Of a stretch of DNA of 28,600 nucleotides, positions 17,385 through 24,025 are shown piece after piece (position 1 is the first letter of the stretch; every line of letters starts with the position of its first letter). This stretch comes from Actinomycetota bacterium (GTDB lineage: Bacteria; Actinomycetota; Acidimicrobiia; Acidimicrobiales; CADCSY01), in contig JAHWJR010000002.1 in assembly GCA_019348335.1 (NCBI GenBank), forward strand, positions 1-28,600, in the 5' to 3' direction. The position numbers and the translations under genes were made by a program. Under the pieces are notes generated by a model. That model saw nothing but the letters and a program-made list of their open reading frames with translations. It did no database searches and was not told the origin of the DNA.

Positions 17385-18320
17385 GTGGTTGACCGTCCCG
17401 ACTCGTTCTCGCCTGTACCGGTGCTCGACGACCGCACGGGATCTGAGGTCGAGAGCGAGGACGAGGCATCGATCCCCGCTCCCCCGCCACCACCGAGCGC
17501 GGAGGCCGACCCCACCACGGGCGGGCACCGATTCGCTCGCCCGCTGCCCCGGATCATGGCCCTCGCCAATCAGAAGGGCGGGGTGGGCAAGACCACCACG
17601 GCGGTCAACCTCGGGGCGTGCCTGGCCGACCTCGGGTACCGGGTGCTGGTCTGCGACCTCGACCCGCAGGCCAACGCCTCGACCGGCCTGGGCCTCAACC
17701 CCCGGAACGTGGCCTCCTCGATGTACGACGTGATGCTCAACGACCTTCCGCTCGAGGACTGCGTCGAGCCGTCGTCGGTGCGGAACCTGTTCGTGGCTCC
17801 GTCCAGCCTCGACCTGGCCGGCGCGGAGATCGAGCTGGTGCCGGCCTTCAGCCGGGAACTGCGGCTCCGGCGGGCCCTGGAGGCGGTGGTCGACCAATAC
17901 GACTACGTCCTCATCGATTGCCCCCCCTCCCTCGGCCTGCTCACGGTCAACGGCCTGGCCGCAGCCACCGAGGTGGTGGTCCCGGTGCAGTGTGAGTACT
18001 ACGCCCTGGAAGGACTCGGGCAGCTCCTGCGCAACGTGTCACTCGTGCAGAAGAACATCAATCCTGCCCTGGAGCTCTCCGCCATCATCTGCGTCATGTA
18101 CGACGCCAGGACCAAGTTGTCCGGACAGGTGGTGGACGAGGTCCGAGCCCATTTCGGCGACAAGGTCTGCCGCCAGGTGGTTCCCCGCACGGTCCGACTC
18201 TCCGAGGCACCGTCGTTCGGGCAGCCCATCATCGCGTTCGATCCAACGTCCCGGGGCGCCATCGCCTACCGGGAGCTCGCCAAGGAGGTCAGTGGTGGCC
18301 CGCCGCAGCGGACTGGGTAG
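17385..18320 (+). CDS. parA: Chromosome partitioning ATPase ParA (Soj)
   Basis: This 311-residue protein is the ParA/Soj Walker ATPase that moves ParB-parS complexes. The deviant Walker A motif KGGVGKTT is at 64-71, the A' motif DLDPQAN at 91-97 and Walker B YVLIDCPPSLG at about 185. The first 55 residues are an acidic, Pro-rich extension common in actinobacterial ParA. GTG at 17385 is chosen because GAGGAT lies about eight bases upstream and parS site 3 would fall inside the gene with the earlier frame starts. It overlaps parB by 26 bp, so the two form one operon. Confidence 0.96.
   Translation: MVDRPDSFSPVPVLDDRTGSEVESEDEASIPAPPPPPSAEADPTTGGHRFARPLPRIMALANQKGGVGKTTTAVNLGACLADLGYRVLVCDLDPQANASTGLGLNPRNVASSMYDVMLNDLPLEDCVEPSSVRNLFVAPSSLDLAGAEIELVPAFSRELRLRRALEAVVDQYDYVLIDCPPSLGLLTVNGLAAATEVVVPVQCEYYALEGLGQLLRNVSLVQKNINPALELSAIICVMYDARTKLSGQVVDEVRAHFGDKVCRQVVPRTVRLSEAPSFGQPIIAFDPTSRGAIAYRELAKEVSGGPPQRTG
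18282..18288 (+). promoter_or_regulatory. Ribosome binding site that sets the parB start
   Basis: AAGGAGG inside the end of parA lies six bases before the GTG at 18295 and only three before the GTG at 18292. This favours 18295 and gives the usual ParB N-terminus MARRSGLGRGLGALIP. Confidence 0.7.
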
Positions 18321-19224
18321 AGGCCTCGGCGCCTTGATCCCCGCAGAAGGAACGGGGACGGCGGCGTCCACACTGCGCGACGTCGCCGTCGGGAGCATCC
18401 GCCCCAATCCCCACCAGCCTCGCCGGCACTTCGACGAGGAGGCGCTCTCCTCGCTGGTGGCGTCGGTGCGCGAGCTGGGCGTGCTCCAGCCGGTGCTCGT
18501 GCGTGCCGTGGACGAGGGCGCCTACGAGCTGATCGCCGGCGAGCGGCGGTGGCGGGCGGCGAAGCGGGCCGGACTCCCGACGATCCCGGCGCTGGTCCGG
18601 GAGGTCGACGACCTCTCCTCCCTCGAGCAGGCGGTGGTGGAGAACCTCCACCGCCAGGACCTCAACCCGCTGGAGGAGGCCGCCGCCTACCAGCAGCTCA
18701 TCGAGGACTTCGGGCTCACCCACGAGCACCTGGCGGTGCGGGTGGGCAAGAGTCGAGCGGCGGTGACCAACACGCTGCGGCTCTTCCAGCTGCCGCCGTC
18801 GATCCAGCGCCAAGTGGCCGAGGGCCGGCTCTCCGCCGGCCATGCCCGTGCGCTGCTGGGCACCCCCGACCGCAGCTTCCAGGAGAAGATGGCGCGCCGG
18901 GCGGTCGACGAAGGGCTGTCGGTGCGGGCGGTGGAGGAGGCCGTACGGGCACGCACCACCGCCGGCTCGCCGGGACGGGACCAGAGCCCCGGGGCCTCCC
19001 CGGCCACCGGCCCCGCCCCGGCCCCGGCCGGTCCCCGGTTGCGATCGCCGGGCATGCACGAGCTCGAGGAGTTGCTCTCCGAGCACCTCGCCACCTCGGT
19101 GCGGGTCGAGGAGGGAGGCAAGCGGGGGAGGATCGTCATCGACTTCGCCGACCTGGGTGATCTGGAACGCATCTACCGGGCCATGACGACGCCCGCGCCG
19201 GTCTCCTCTCCGGTGGAGGCGTAG
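18295..19224 (+). CDS. parB: Chromosome partitioning protein ParB (Spo0J)
   Basis: This 309-residue protein is the CTPase clamp that loads at parS and spreads. The N-terminal LGRGLGALIP is the ParA-interacting start. The CTP-binding domain includes GERRWRAAKRAG (82-93) and ENLHRQDLNPLEEA (116-129). The helix-turn-helix follows, with LTHEHLAVRVGKSRAAVTNTLRL (141-163). A Pro/Ala/Gly linker (about 222-255) leads to a C-terminal dimerisation domain with HELEELLSEHLAT and RIVIDFADLGDLERI. Its three target sites lie just before parA. It overlaps the end of parA and is convergent with trxA. Confidence 0.97.
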   Translation: MARRSGLGRGLGALIPAEGTGTAASTLRDVAVGSIRPNPHQPRRHFDEEALSSLVASVRELGVLQPVLVRAVDEGAYELIAGERRWRAAKRAGLPTIPALVREVDDLSSLEQAVVENLHRQDLNPLEEAAAYQQLIEDFGLTHEHLAVRVGKSRAAVTNTLRLFQLPPSIQRQVAEGRLSAGHARALLGTPDRSFQEKMARRAVDEGLSVRAVEEAVRARTTAGSPGRDQSPGASPATGPAPAPAGPRLRSPGMHELEELLSEHLATSVRVEEGGKRGRIVIDFADLGDLERIYRAMTTPAPVSSPVEA

Positions 19225-19245
19225 GCGTCCTGCGTTCGCCCCAGA

Positions 19246-19280
19246 TCATCCCCAACCAGCTGGGGACGACCTGTGGACAA
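19246..19280. promoter_or_regulatory. DnaA-box-like cluster between parB and trxA
   Basis: TGTGGACAA (19272-19280) is the exact complement of the consensus box TTGTCCACA. Next to it lie TCATCCCCA (19246-19254) and TGGGGACGA (19261-19269), similar to the CCCCA-type sites in the dnaA-dnaN gap. The two latter sites also form a TCCCCA/TGGGGA hairpin. This could be a DnaA-binding site distant from the origin. Confidence 0.45.
19249..19266. terminator. Hairpin in the convergent parB-trxA gap
   Basis: TCCCCA and TGGGGA form a perfect six-base-pair stem around a six-base loop. It sits midway in the 59-bp gap between two genes that face each other and could end both transcripts. There is no T-tract, and the DnaA-box interpretation overlaps it. 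Confidence 0.35.
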
Positions 19281-19283
19281 GAA

Positions 19284-19604
19284 CTACAGGAACTCGGAGA
19301 GCTCGCTCATCAGCTGGCTCTTCCCCTTGGCGCCGACCAGGCGCTTCTTGGCCTGGCCGTCCTTGAACACGATCAGGGTGGGGATGCTCATGACCTCGAA
19401 GCGGCGGGCCACGTCAGGGCTGTCGTCGACGTTGACCTTGCCCACCCGCAGCTTGCCGGCGTGCTCTTCGGCGATCTCGTCGAGCACGGGGGCGATCGCC
19501 TTGCACGGCCCGCACCACTCGGCCCAGAAGTCGACGACGATGGCGGTGTCGGCCGATCCGATCTCCTCGTCGAAGCTGGCGTCGGTCAGGGTTATCGGTG
19601 CCAT
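19284..19604 (-). CDS. trxA: Thioredoxin
   Basis: This 106-residue protein is a canonical thioredoxin that reduces disulfides in cytosolic proteins. The active site is WCGPCK with Cys31 and Cys34. VDFWAEWCGPCK, the cis-proline segment VMSIPTLIVF and KSQLMSELSEFL are all typical, and length is normal. The ATG at 19604 is preceded by the strong AGGAGG at 19613-19618 (minus strand). It is the last gene of an operon with trxB, 21 bp upstream. It is convergent with parB, as trxC is in Mycobacterium tuberculosis. Confidence 0.97.
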   Translation of the reverse strand: MAPITLTDASFDEEIGSADTAIVVDFWAEWCGPCKAIAPVLDEIAEEHAGKLRVGKVNVDDSPDVARRFEVMSIPTLIVFKDGQAKKRLVGAKGKSQLMSELSEFL

Positions 19605-19625
19605 AGATACTTCCTCCTCACTCCA

Positions 19626-20618
19626 TCACCATTCGGTGGGGGTCTCTGCGATGTCGTCCGGGGCGTCGCCGTGGGCCTCCAGCCATCGTTCGGCGTCGAT
19701 GGCCGCCATGCACCCGGTGCCGGCGGCGGTCACGGCCTGGCGGTAGGTGTGGTCCTGCACGTCGCCGGCAGCGAACACGCCGTCGACGCTGGTGTAGGTG
19801 CTGCCCGGCCGGGTCACCAGGTACCCGGCGTCGTCCATGTCGAGCACGTCCCGGAAGAGGTCGGTGTTGGGGCGGTGGCCGATGGCGACGAACAAGCCGG
19901 TGACGTCGAGTGTCGAGGTGGTGCCGGTGGTGACGTCTTCGACGACCGCGCCCTCGAGGGCGGACTTCCCCAGCAAGTCGACGACCCGGCTGTTCCAGAG
20001 GAAGCGGATCTTGTCGTTCTTGAACGCCCGCTCCTGCATGATCTTCGAGGCCCGCAGCTGGTCGCGCCGGTGGATGACGGTGACGCTCTCGGCGAACTTG
20101 GTCAGGAACAGCGCCTCCTCCATGGCCGAGTCGCCCCCTCCGACCACGGCGATGTGGGAGCCCCGGTGGAAGAAGCCGTCGCAGGTGGCGCAGGTGGACA
20201 GACCCCGGCCCATCAGCCGCTCCTCGGCGTCGAGGCCCAACATCAGGGACCGGGCGCCGGTGGAGACGATGACCGACAGCGCCTGGTACGTCGGTTCGGG
20301 GTCGCTGTCGGCCCAGATCTTGAACGGGTGGCACGAGAAGTCGACGCGGGTGGCCTTCTCGACGACGAGCTCGGCCCCGAACCGTGCGGCCTGGGCGCGC
20401 ATGGTGGCCATGAGCTCGGGCCCGGTGATGCCGTCGACGAACCCGGGGTAGTTCTCGACCTCGGTGGTGAGCATCAGCTGCCCCCCCGGCTGGTCGGTGG
20501 TCGAGGAGGGCTGGCCCTCCAGCACCACCGGGGCGAGGTTGGCCCGGGCGGTGTAGATGGCCGCGGTCAGGCCCGCCGGCCCAGAACCGATGATGACGAC
20601 GTTGCGGACCTGGTTCAT
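19626..20618 (-). CDS. trxB: Thioredoxin reductase
   Basis: This 330-residue flavoprotein transfers electrons from NADPH to thioredoxin. The FAD motif GSGPAG is at 11-16, the redox-active CATC is Cys143/Cys146 within STCATCDGFF, the NADPH motif VVGGGDSAMEEA follows at about 163, and the C-terminal FAD motif DGVFAAGDVQDHTYRQAVTA is intact. Length is typical of the low-molecular-weight bacterial type. The ATG at 20618 lies seven bases after the stop of a small membrane protein gene, and trxA follows 21 bp downstream, so the three genes form one operon. Confidence 0.97.
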   Translation of the reverse strand: MNQVRNVVIIGSGPAGLTAAIYTARANLAPVVLEGQPSSTTDQPGGQLMLTTEVENYPGFVDGITGPELMATMRAQAARFGAELVVEKATRVDFSCHPFKIWADSDPEPTYQALSVIVSTGARSLMLGLDAEERLMGRGLSTCATCDGFFHRGSHIAVVGGGDSAMEEALFLTKFAESVTVIHRRDQLRASKIMQERAFKNDKIRFLWNSRVVDLLGKSALEGAVVEDVTTGTTSTLDVTGLFVAIGHRPNTDLFRDVLDMDDAGYLVTRPGSTYTSVDGVFAAGDVQDHTYRQAVTAAGTGCMAAIDAERWLEAHGDAPDDIAETPTEW

Positions 20619-20625
20619 CGCCTGC

Positions 20626-21018
20626 TCACACCTTTACGGTCTTGGCGCTGCGCTTGCGCCACAGCAACAGCCCGGCGAGGCAGAACATTCCCCCGGTGAT
20701 GGCGTGGGCGGACCACACCGAGCCTGGAATGGCGAGGTCGAGGGCGCGCACCAACGCCACCGACACCAGCACGGCGGCGGCGATGCCGACGATCAAGGCG
20801 AGCAGGCCGTAGACCAGGGCCCGGGCCATCTTCTCGAGCGGCCCGATGGTCTTGCCGCGTACCGACTGCACGACCCGCTCGATGGCGTCGGCGGTGTCCT
20901 TGGCCCAGTCGTCACCGGCCGCACCGGGTGCCTCGGGGACGGGAACGTCAGCCCGGGCGACGGAGGAGGCGCGGGTCGCTGGTAGGGGCCGCGCGGGCTC
21001 AGAAGCGGGGAGTGCCAC
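20626..21018 (-). CDS. Small two-helix membrane protein (holin-X-like in appearance)
   Basis: This 130-residue protein has a disordered Ala/Pro-rich N-terminus (1-38), an amphipathic stretch DTADAIERVVQSVRGKTIGPLEKMARA, and two membrane helices at about 68-88 and 102-122, ending in a basic tail RKRSAKTVKV. It resembles actinobacterial membrane proteins of the phage-holin-like superfamily, but no diagnostic motif decides this. It occupies the position held by the membrane anti-sigma factor between sigM and trxB in mycobacteria, yet has no anti-sigma zinc motif. The GTG at 21018 has no ribosome binding site; a leaderless message is possible. Its stop lies seven bases before trxB. Confidence 0.7.
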   Translation of the reverse strand: MALPASEPARPLPATRASSVARADVPVPEAPGAAGDDWAKDTADAIERVVQSVRGKTIGPLEKMARALVYGLLALIVGIAAAVLVSVALVRALDLAIPGSVWSAHAITGGMFCLAGLLLWRKRSAKTVKV

Positions 21019-21029
21019 GGCAGGGAGCC

Positions 21030-21035
21030 TACCCT
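21030..21035 (+). promoter_or_regulatory. Candidate -10 element in the divergent gap
   Basis: TACCCT (TAnnnT) lies only three bases before the GTG pair at 21039 and 21042. With normal spacing, transcription would start at or just inside the gene, so the message could be leaderless. The two divergent start codons are only about 20 bp apart. Confidence 0.3.
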
Positions 21036-21041
21036 GGCGTG

Positions 21042-21401
21042 GTGCGCACGATTCTGCCTGTCCTGGCCGGTGCGGCGGTGGCCGCCCTCGGCGCGCTCAT
21101 CGCCGGCGAGTACGAGTTCGCCGGCGTGGTGCCCTTCGTGGTCGGCCTCCTCCTCGGGCTGGTGGTCTCCGAGGTGGTGGCGCTCGGCGGACAGTGGCGG
21201 GGGTGGGTGCCGGCTGCACTCGCCGCCGCACTCGCTGCCGGCGCCGTGATCTGGGGCGGCTGGATCGACTCCGGGCAGGGGATCGAGCCCTATCCGGTGC
21301 TGGCGTGGGCCGGCGCCGCCGTGGCAGCGGCGGTCGCCCTCGTCCGGGTGCGCCCGGCGGCCCGGGTACGTCCCCGGCCCCGCCAACCCACGAACGACTG
21401 A
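21042..21401 (+). CDS. Small four-helix membrane protein of unknown function
   Basis: This 119-residue hydrophobic protein has about four membrane helices, near residues 5-20, 25-44, 51-67 and 81-97 (for example GVVPFVVGLLLGLVVSEVVAL), and a basic Arg/Pro tail facing the cytosol by the positive-inside rule. I recognise no family. Two consecutive GTG codons at 21039 and 21042 can start it. It diverges from the small membrane protein gene on its left and is convergent with the kinase gene on its right, so it appears to be transcribed alone. Codon use resembles its neighbours and hydrophobic periodicity is regular, which supports it as a real gene. Confidence 0.65.
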   Translation: MRTILPVLAGAAVAALGALIAGEYEFAGVVPFVVGLLLGLVVSEVVALGGQWRGWVPAALAAALAAGAVIWGGWIDSGQGIEPYPVLAWAGAAVAAAVALVRVRPAARVRPRPRQPTND

Positions 21402-21405
21402 GGGA

Positions 21406-21471
21406 GCTGACCGCCGGCGGCAGCGAAGGCGAGCCGGACGGCCTGTTCACTCGCGGGGTCTGGCGGTCAGC
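21406..21471. terminator. Ten-base inverted repeat in a convergent gap
   Basis: GCTGACCGCC (21406-21415) and GGCGGTCAGC (21462-21471) are perfect complements, 46 bases apart, and the right arm includes the kinase stop codon. A second palindrome, CCGCCGGCGG, sits at 21411-21420. It is positioned to end both converging transcripts, but the long loop and absent T-tract make a simple intrinsic terminator uncertain. Confidence 0.4.
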
Positions 21472-23095
21472 GGCCCTTGAGCTCGACGTTGCCGATGGCG
21501 GTGGAGAACCGCGGCCCGACGCTGCCGTCGCCGAGGTCGGTGATCCAGAGCAGCACCGCAGCTCCGCGAGCTCCGTCGAGGTCGAAGCGCGCGTCGCCAC
21601 CGATGTTCTGGGCGGTGGCGACGGGCGGGCCCCATCCCGACAGCGCGGACGCCGCCTCGTCGGCCACGTACACCTCAGCCGCCCAGTCGCGAGTGGGCGA
21701 GGCCACGGCCAGGGAGTCGAGCTCGCTCGCTGCGTCCAGCTCGAGGATGACGCCCACGCCCTCCTTCAGCCCGCCCAGGTCCCGGCTGTTGTAGCGGACG
21801 GTGGTCCACGCCGAGGCCGGGTCGGGGTCGACGAGGAAGGAGAGCTCGTCTTCGCTCTCGCGACCGTCGTCGCCCTGGGGGTCGAACGAGGAGGCGGCGG
21901 CGATGGGCAGCGGTTCGGCGGGGCTTGCGCCCGGCGTCGCTCCCCGCACCGCTCCGAAGAAGTCACGGCCGACCTCGGTGCGGCCGAGCAGCGCCCCCAC
22001 CACGGCGAGGGTGATGGCCACCACCACGATGAGGGCGGCGGGGACCAGCCAGGCCCGTTCGGTCTGGGCGAAGCGCGGCGGGGGAGGAGGCGCGGGAGCG
22101 GGGGATGGAGGGGGCCGGCGCCACTCGCCGGGCTGGTGGGCGGCCATGGCGGTGGCCTCGGGGAGGCGGGTGTCGTCGTCGTCCGGCTCCACCCGGCTGA
22201 GGTCGACGGCGACCAGCGCCGCCCGCAGCTCGGCGGCCGAGGCGTAGCGATCGTCGGGGTGGCGGGCCATGGCCCGCAGCACGATGTCCTCGAGGGCGCG
22301 AGGCAGGCCGGCGCGCACCTGGCGCGGCCGCAGCGGCTCGGAGGTGAGCCGGGCCACGGCGGTGCTGGTGGCGTTGTCGCCGGCGAAGGGCGGCCGACCG
22401 CACAGCATCTCGTAGAGCACGACGCCGAGGGCGTAGACGTCGGAGCGGGCGTCGAGGGGCGCGCCCTGGACCTGCTCGGGGGAGAGGTACTTGGCCGTGC
22501 CCACCACCTGGCCGGCCTCGGTCAGGTCGGACACCGCCTCGGCGGCCTTGGCGATCCCGAAGTCGGTCACCAGGACCCGGCCGTCCTCGGAGAGCAGGAT
22601 GTTGCCCGGCTTGACGTCGCGGTGGATGAGCCCGTTGGAATGGGCGTGATCGAGGGCGGCGGCGATCTGCACGGCGATGTCGACGGCCCGCCGAGGGTGC
22701 ACGACGCCCTGCTCGTCGAGGTAGCGCCGCAGGGTGGTGCCCCGCACCAGCTCCATGACGATGGCCTCGACGTCGTCGACGCTGCAGGTGTCGTAGATCG
22801 ACACGATGTGGGCGTCGGACAGCCGGGCGGCGGCGACAGCCTCGCGCCGGAAGCGGGTCACGAACGCCTTGTCGGCGGCCAGATGGGGCAGCAGGATCTT
22901 GACCGCCACCGGGCGGGTCAGAACCTCGTCGACCGCCTCCCAGACCTCGGCCATCCCGCCCTGGGCGATCCGGGAGACCAGCCGGTAGCGCGCCGCGATC
23001 CTGGCACCGGGGGCGACCGTCTCGATAGGGGCGGGAGTCGAAGGGGGCTCGGGCACGTCGACTTCACCGTACCGGTCACGCCCGGGCGGAAACAT
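21467..23095 (-). CDS. Transmembrane Ser/Thr protein kinase with extracellular discoidin-like domain
   Basis: This 542-residue protein is a PknB-type Hanks kinase. Residues about 37-300 form the catalytic domain with a slightly altered glycine loop (AQGGMAEVWEA), Lys66 in VAVK, Glu85, HRDVKPGN with Asp160, DFG with Asp178, and LSPEQ; all catalytic residues are present, so it should be active. A Pro-rich linker leads to one membrane helix (349-371). The outer part (about 395-542) resembles the discoidin/sugar-binding domain at the C-terminus of mycobacterial MviN (SFLVDPDPASAWTTVRYNS, GVGVILELDAASELDSLAVASP). It is the last gene in the murJ operon. ATG at 23095 has a weak ribosome site; GTG at 23056, preceded by GGTGAAG, is an alternative. 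Confidence 0.93.
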   Translation of the reverse strand: MFPPGRDRYGEVDVPEPPSTPAPIETVAPGARIAARYRLVSRIAQGGMAEVWEAVDEVLTRPVAVKILLPHLAADKAFVTRFRREAVAAARLSDAHIVSIYDTCSVDDVEAIVMELVRGTTLRRYLDEQGVVHPRRAVDIAVQIAAALDHAHSNGLIHRDVKPGNILLSEDGRVLVTDFGIAKAAEAVSDLTEAGQVVGTAKYLSPEQVQGAPLDARSDVYALGVVLYEMLCGRPPFAGDNATSTAVARLTSEPLRPRQVRAGLPRALEDIVLRAMARHPDDRYASAAELRAALVAVDLSRVEPDDDDTRLPEATAMAAHQPGEWRRPPPSPAPAPPPPPRFAQTERAWLVPAALIVVVAITLAVVGALLGRTEVGRDFFGAVRGATPGASPAEPLPIAAASSFDPQGDDGRESEDELSFLVDPDPASAWTTVRYNSRDLGGLKEGVGVILELDAASELDSLAVASPTRDWAAEVYVADEAASALSGWGPPVATAQNIGGDARFDLDGARGAAVLLWITDLGDGSVGPRFSTAIGNVELKGR

Positions 23096-23124
23096 TCACC
23101 GCCCCGATGGCCCGGGTGGGCGGT

Positions 23125-23961
23125 TCAGCCCTTTACCTGGAAGGTGACTCCCATCACCCGAGGGCCCCCGTGGACCCCGATGGTGGCCCCGATCTCGCCC
23201 ACGTGGATCTGCTCACGGGGGAACAGGGGAGCGAGGAGGTCGAGGAACTGCTCCACGTCGGGGGCGCTCCCGTGCATGACCGCCAGGTTCTCGACGTCAC
23301 CGTGCTGGGCCACCTTGTCGGCGAGGAACTTGAGCGCCTTGGACCGGGTCCGGGGCTTGCCCGCCTCCTCGACCACGCCGGAGCTGATGTCGATCACCGG
23401 CTTGATCGACAACAGGGTGCCGAGCAGGGCCTGGGCACCGCCGACCCGGCCACCCTTCTTGAGGTTCTCCAAGGTGTCGAGCGCGCCGAAGACCCGCGTT
23501 CTCGGGATCATGTCCTCGACGAGGGTCACCACCTCGTCGGCCGTGGCGCCGCCGGCCGCGGCTCGGGCTGCGGCCACGACCTGGCTGCCCAGGCCCCAGG
23601 TGACCGAGCGGGAGTCGACGATCCGGATGTCTGCGCCGTCGAGGTCGTCGGCCGCGGTCTTGGCCGACTGCATGGTGGCCGAGACCCCCGAGGAGATGTT
23701 GATGCACACCACCGCGTCGGCTCCTGCGTCGAAGGCCTTCCCGAACGCCGTCTGGAAGGCGCCGGGCGAGGGCGCGGCGGTCTCCGGCAGGACGGAGGAG
23801 GAGGCCAGCTTGGCGTAGAACGCCGCCGGCGTGAGGTCTCGCCGGTCGACGTACTCCTCCTCGCCGAAGCGGATGGACAAGGGCACGACCTCCACCCCCA
23901 GCTCGGCGGCCAGCTCGTCGGTCAGGTCGGAGGCGCTGTCGGTCACTACCCGCACGGCCAT
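23125..23961 (-). CDS. DegV family fatty-acid-binding protein
   Basis: This 278-residue protein belongs to the DegV family, whose members bind fatty acids and in Firmicutes serve as FakB partners of fatty acid kinase. Diagnostic segments are VRVVTDSASDLTDELA at the start, the lipid-contacting INISSGVSATMQSA, DSRSVTWGLG, a middle LKKGGRVGGAQALLGTLLSIKPVI, and a C-terminal IHVGEIGATIGVHGGP. Length is normal. The ATG at 23961 is chosen over an in-frame ATG 60 bases upstream because GGGGAG lies at 23970-23975 (minus strand) and the family motif begins there. It lies between murJ (64-bp gap) and the kinase (29-bp gap). No FakA gene is present in the window. Confidence 0.93.
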   Translation of the reverse strand: MAVRVVTDSASDLTDELAAELGVEVVPLSIRFGEEEYVDRRDLTPAAFYAKLASSSVLPETAAPSPGAFQTAFGKAFDAGADAVVCINISSGVSATMQSAKTAADDLDGADIRIVDSRSVTWGLGSQVVAAARAAAGGATADEVVTLVEDMIPRTRVFGALDTLENLKKGGRVGGAQALLGTLLSIKPVIDISSGVVEEAGKPRTRSKALKFLADKVAQHGDVENLAVMHGSAPDVEQFLDLLAPLFPREQIHVGEIGATIGVHGGPRVMGVTFQVKG

Positions 23962-24025
23962 CTGTTGTGCTCCCCTCGGTCCGGTGGGCGCAGCGTAGGT
24001 CGTCCGGGCACCCGCGGTCACCGTC

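Noticed and set aside
20846..23818. Plus-strand open frame of about 990 codons crossing the membrane gene, kinase and DegV
   Set aside because: It crosses several independently recognised genes and their gaps without any motif. It is a product of base composition.
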